From Actinomycetota bacterium (GTDB taxonomy: Bacteria; Actinomycetota; Thermoleophilia; Gaiellales; Gaiellaceae), in assembly GCA_013812465.1 (NCBI GenBank), contig JACCTK010000111.1:1-6741 (forward strand): a DNA stretch of 6,741 nucleotides. The letters are read 5' to 3'. The notes below the pieces were generated by a model, which was not told the origin of the DNA, ran no database searches, and saw only the letters and a program-made list of their open reading frames with translations. This document shows, one piece after another, positions 4,724 through 6,741 of the stretch. Each line of letters starts with the position of its first letter. Positions within the stretch are counted from its first letter, which is position 1. Both the position numbers and the translations under genes were made by a program.

Positions 4724-6741
4724 GTGCCCGCCGCCAGAAAGCACGCGACCCTCGCCGTCGCCTCCCTCGCGCTCCTCGCCGCCTTCGCTCTCGCCGGGTC
4801 GGCGAGCGGCATCGCGTTGCCGGGCAAGAAGGATCGGGAAGCGCCGTCCGCGCCCACTAACGTCCGAGTGACTTCGGCGACACCGACGAGCGTCTCGCTC
4901 GCGTGGGATTCGGCAACCGACAACGTGAGCGTCGCATTCTACTTCGTCTATGTCGACGCCCAGCGCGCTCGCGTCTCGGGAACGACGTATACGGCGACCA
5001 ACCTCCAGTGCGGCCAGAGCATCGGCGTGTGGATCGTCGCCTACGACACCTCGCTCAACCGTTCGTCCTCGGCCACAGCGACCGTCTCGACGGCTGCGTG
5101 CCTGGACATGCAGGCGCCGACTCCGCCGTCGGGGTTCCGGCAGGCGGCGACGACCGAGACCGGTGTCGTGCTCGAATGGGATAACTCGTCGGACGACGTT
5201 GGCGTCGTCGGATACGGGGTCTACCGAAATCAGCTTCTCGTTCAGTCGACGTCCCAGCCGTCCGCGACGCTGACCGGGCTCGTCTGCGGCTCGACCTTCG
5301 AGCACCAGGTCGACGCGGTCGATGCCGCCGGCAATCGCTCGGCTCGCCGCTCGGCGTGGGTCCAGACCGCTGCGTGCCCCGCGCCCTTGCCGCCCCCGGG
5401 CGATACGACGCTGCCGTCGCAGCCAGCGACCCTCAGGGTCAGCGGCGTCGCTTTGACCAGCGTGACTTTGGCCTGGAGTCCTGCGACCGACAACGTCGGC
5501 GTCGCGGGGTATGACGTCTACAAGAACGGCGCCAAGATGGCGTTCGTCACTTCGACATCGTCCACTCAGGGCGGCCTCGCTTGCGGCAGTTCGAACTGGT
5601 TCGGCGTCGAAGCTCTCGATGCCGCCGGCAACCGCTCGGCACGGGTACGCACGCAGGCCACAACGTCCGCGTGCGCGCCGCCCCCGTCCGGAGGCTGGAC
5701 ATACTGCGCCGCCGAGAATCAGCAGTGCACGTTCGCGGGTACCAAGGAAGTCCGCTACGGCGCAAACGGCACGTTCACGACGCCGCGCGTGTTCAACAGC
5801 ACAGTGTCCTGCAACAACGCCACCTTTGGCGATCCGCTTCGCGGAGTGCTCAAGCGCTGCGAGCACCGCGATGTGGGAGCGACGCCTCCGCCACCGTCGG
5901 ACACGTCCCCGGCTGACCAGACGCCGCCGTCTCAACCCGCGAACCTCGCCGTCCAAAGCGTGACGACGACGAGCGTGTCGCTCGCCTGGGGCGCCTCCAC
6001 TGACAACGTCGGCGTCACCGGGTACGGCGTCTACGTGAACGGTAATTCCGTCCTGACCGCGAGTCAGCCAGGTGCGACGATTCCCTCCCTCACGTGCGGC
6101 ACCGCGTTCACTTTTGCGGTAGATGCCTTCGACAAGGCCAACAACCGCTCGACGAAGGCTCAGGTCACCGCCTCCACGGCCGCCTGCGGAGACACCCAGG
6201 CGCCGACGTCGCCCACGAATGTCGCCGCATCGTCTCGCACCGCGACCAGCATCGCGCTCATCTGGTCGGCGTCGACGGACAACCGCGGTGTCACGGGCTA
6301 CGGCCTCTATCGGGCCGGGACCCTCACCGGCACGTCGTCGACGACGACAGGGATCTTCTCTGGCCTCTCCTGCAACACGAACTACACGCTGGCTGTGGAT
6401 GCGCAGGACGCGGCGGGTAATCGGTCGGGCAAGACGACCGTCATGGTGGCCACGACCGCTTGCGCGGACACCACCGCGCCGAGCTCGCCCACGGGTCTCG
6501 CAGCCTCCAACGTGACCCAGTCGAGCCTGGCGCTCGGCTGGAACGCCTCGACGGACAACGTGAGCGTCGTCTCCTACGAGGTCTTCAGGAACGGCACGAA
6601 GATGGAGTCGACCGCCTCGAGGTCGTCTAGTCAGACCGGCCTCGCGTGCAGCACTTCCTATTTCTTCGGCGTCGAGGCTCTGGACGCCGCCGGCAACCGC
6701 TCGCCTCGAGTCAGCGTGAACCCGACCACCAGCGCCTGCCC
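4724..6741 (+). CDS. Secreted multi-FN3 repeat protein with inserted Cys-rich module (3' truncated by window)
   Basis: An open frame of 672 codons with no stop before the right edge. The GTG at 4724 is the only start candidate after the in-frame TAG at 4688-4690, and it places a signal peptide at the N-terminus (basic RKH at 5-7, hydrophobic core about 9-25, probable cleavage near 27-29). Six fibronectin III units follow at about residues 39-126, 130-218, 229-317, 399-488, 491-580 and 583-672, with core motifs 'TDNVGVxGYxVYxNG' and 'DAAGNRS'. Each unit has two Cys exactly 30 residues apart. Residues 324-381 are a different four-Cys module. The protein should be exported and probably disulfide-bonded, an adhesin-like or enzyme-linked scaffold. 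Any catalytic domain or anchor would lie beyond the window. It follows the FN3-like membrane protein on the same strand. Confidence 0.9.
   Translation, partial: MPAARKHATLAVASLALLAAFALAGSASGIALPGKKDREAPSAPTNVRVTSATPTSVSLAWDSATDNVSVAFYFVYVDAQRARVSGTTYTATNLQCGQSIGVWIVAYDTSLNRSSSATATVSTAACLDMQAPTPPSGFRQAATTETGVVLEWDNSSDDVGVVGYGVYRNQLLVQSTSQPSATLTGLVCGSTFEHQVDAVDAAGNRSARRSAWVQTAACPAPLPPPGDTTLPSQPATLRVSGVALTSVTLAWSPATDNVGVAGYDVYKNGAKMAFVTSTSSTQGGLACGSSNWFGVEALDAAGNRSARVRTQATTSACAPPPSGGWTYCAAENQQCTFAGTKEVRYGANGTFTTPRVFNSTVSCNNATFGDPLRGVLKRCEHRDVGATPPPPSDTSPADQTPPSQPANLAVQSVTTTSVSLAWGASTDNVGVTGYGVYVNGNSVLTASQPGATIPSLTCGTAFTFAVDAFDKANNRSTKAQVTASTAACGDTQAPTSPTNVAASSRTATSIALIWSASTDNRGVTGYGLYRAGTLTGTSSTTTGIFSGLSCNTNYTLAVDAQDAAGNRSGKTTVMVATTACADTTAPSSPTGLAASNVTQSSLALGWNASTDNVSVVSYEVFRNGTKMESTASRSSSQTGLACSTSYFFGVEALDAAGNRSPRVSVNPTTSAC
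4838..6739 (+). repeat. Six FN3-encoding repeat units
   Basis: Units of about 88-90 codons lie at 4838-5101, 5111-5377, 5408-5674, 5918-6187, 6194-6463 and 6470-6739. Pro-rich linkers occur after units 2 and 3, and the four-Cys module separates units 3 and 4. Units 3 and 6 resemble each other most, sharing the 'NGxKM' and 'FFGVEALDAAGNRS'/'WFGVEALDAAGNRS' stretches, which points to block duplication rather than simple tandem growth. Confidence 0.85.
5693..5866 (+). other. Cys-rich module inside the FN3 protein
   Basis: Residues 324-381 of the FN3 protein contain Trp325, Cys328, Cys335, Cys363 and Cys379, with 'VRYGANG' at 343-349 and 'FGDP' at 368-371. The pattern W-x2-C-x6-C ... VRYG ... 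C-NN ... FGDP ... K-x-C resembles a small module I recall seeing attached to secreted bacterial and fungal hydrolases. I cannot name a Pfam family for it. Four cysteines suggest two disulfides; carbohydrate binding is a guess. Confidence 0.6.

Noticed and set aside
4481..5956. A 491-codon open frame on the minus strand opposite the FN3 gene
   Set aside because: It is Arg-rich and low in complexity, with no recognisable motif. The plus frame encodes a signal peptide and clear FN3 repeats over the same bases. Long antisense frames are expected at this GC content.
4838..6739. CRISPR-like or satellite repeat array
   Set aside because: The periodicity (about 260-270 bp) is in frame and explained by FN3 protein domains.

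Overview
The window is high-GC DNA, about 65-70% in the core genes. It looks like a chromosomal segment of an actinobacterium, probably of the class Thermoleophilia (Gaiella/Solirubrobacter-like). That placement is inference from sequence style: strong G/C at third codon positions, a GTG start, a short aspartate-semialdehyde dehydrogenase, a small membrane protein opening with 'SPELVLVDP', and a secreted protein built from FN3 repeats of the type 'STDNVGVxGYxVYxNG...DAAGNRS...AC'. No database search was possible.

The layout is three blocks, + + / - - / + +. (1) 1-2083, plus strand: the last 40 codons of an unrecognised gene, then a CDP-paratose/tyvelose 2-epimerase-like SDR enzyme and a WecG/TagA/CpsF (GT26) glycosyltransferase that overlap by ATGA. 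This looks like the end of a surface-glycan cluster: one enzyme modifies a nucleotide sugar and the other transfers a sugar to a lipid-linked acceptor. The epimerase gene is clearly poorer in GC (about 40-58% in the lines I counted) and has Phe in place of the usual SDR catalytic Tyr.
(2) 2127-3811, minus strand: recR (recombinational repair), then asd (the lysine/threonine/methionine branch point). Between them is a very well-formed hairpin with a UUCG loop and a T7 tail, only 33 nt before the asd start codon. It is a terminator for recR, and possibly also a leader element for asd.
(3) 3885-6741, plus strand: a single-pass membrane protein with a small beta-type ectodomain, then a signal-peptide-bearing protein with six FN3 domains that runs off the right edge. 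Every FN3 unit has two cysteines exactly 30 residues apart, and a four-cysteine module sits between FN3 units 3 and 4.

I found no tRNA, rRNA, CRISPR array, insertion sequence or phage gene. The points most worth a second look are the asd leader, the FN3 cysteine pattern with its inserted module, and the Phe-substituted epimerase. None of these proves a new system.
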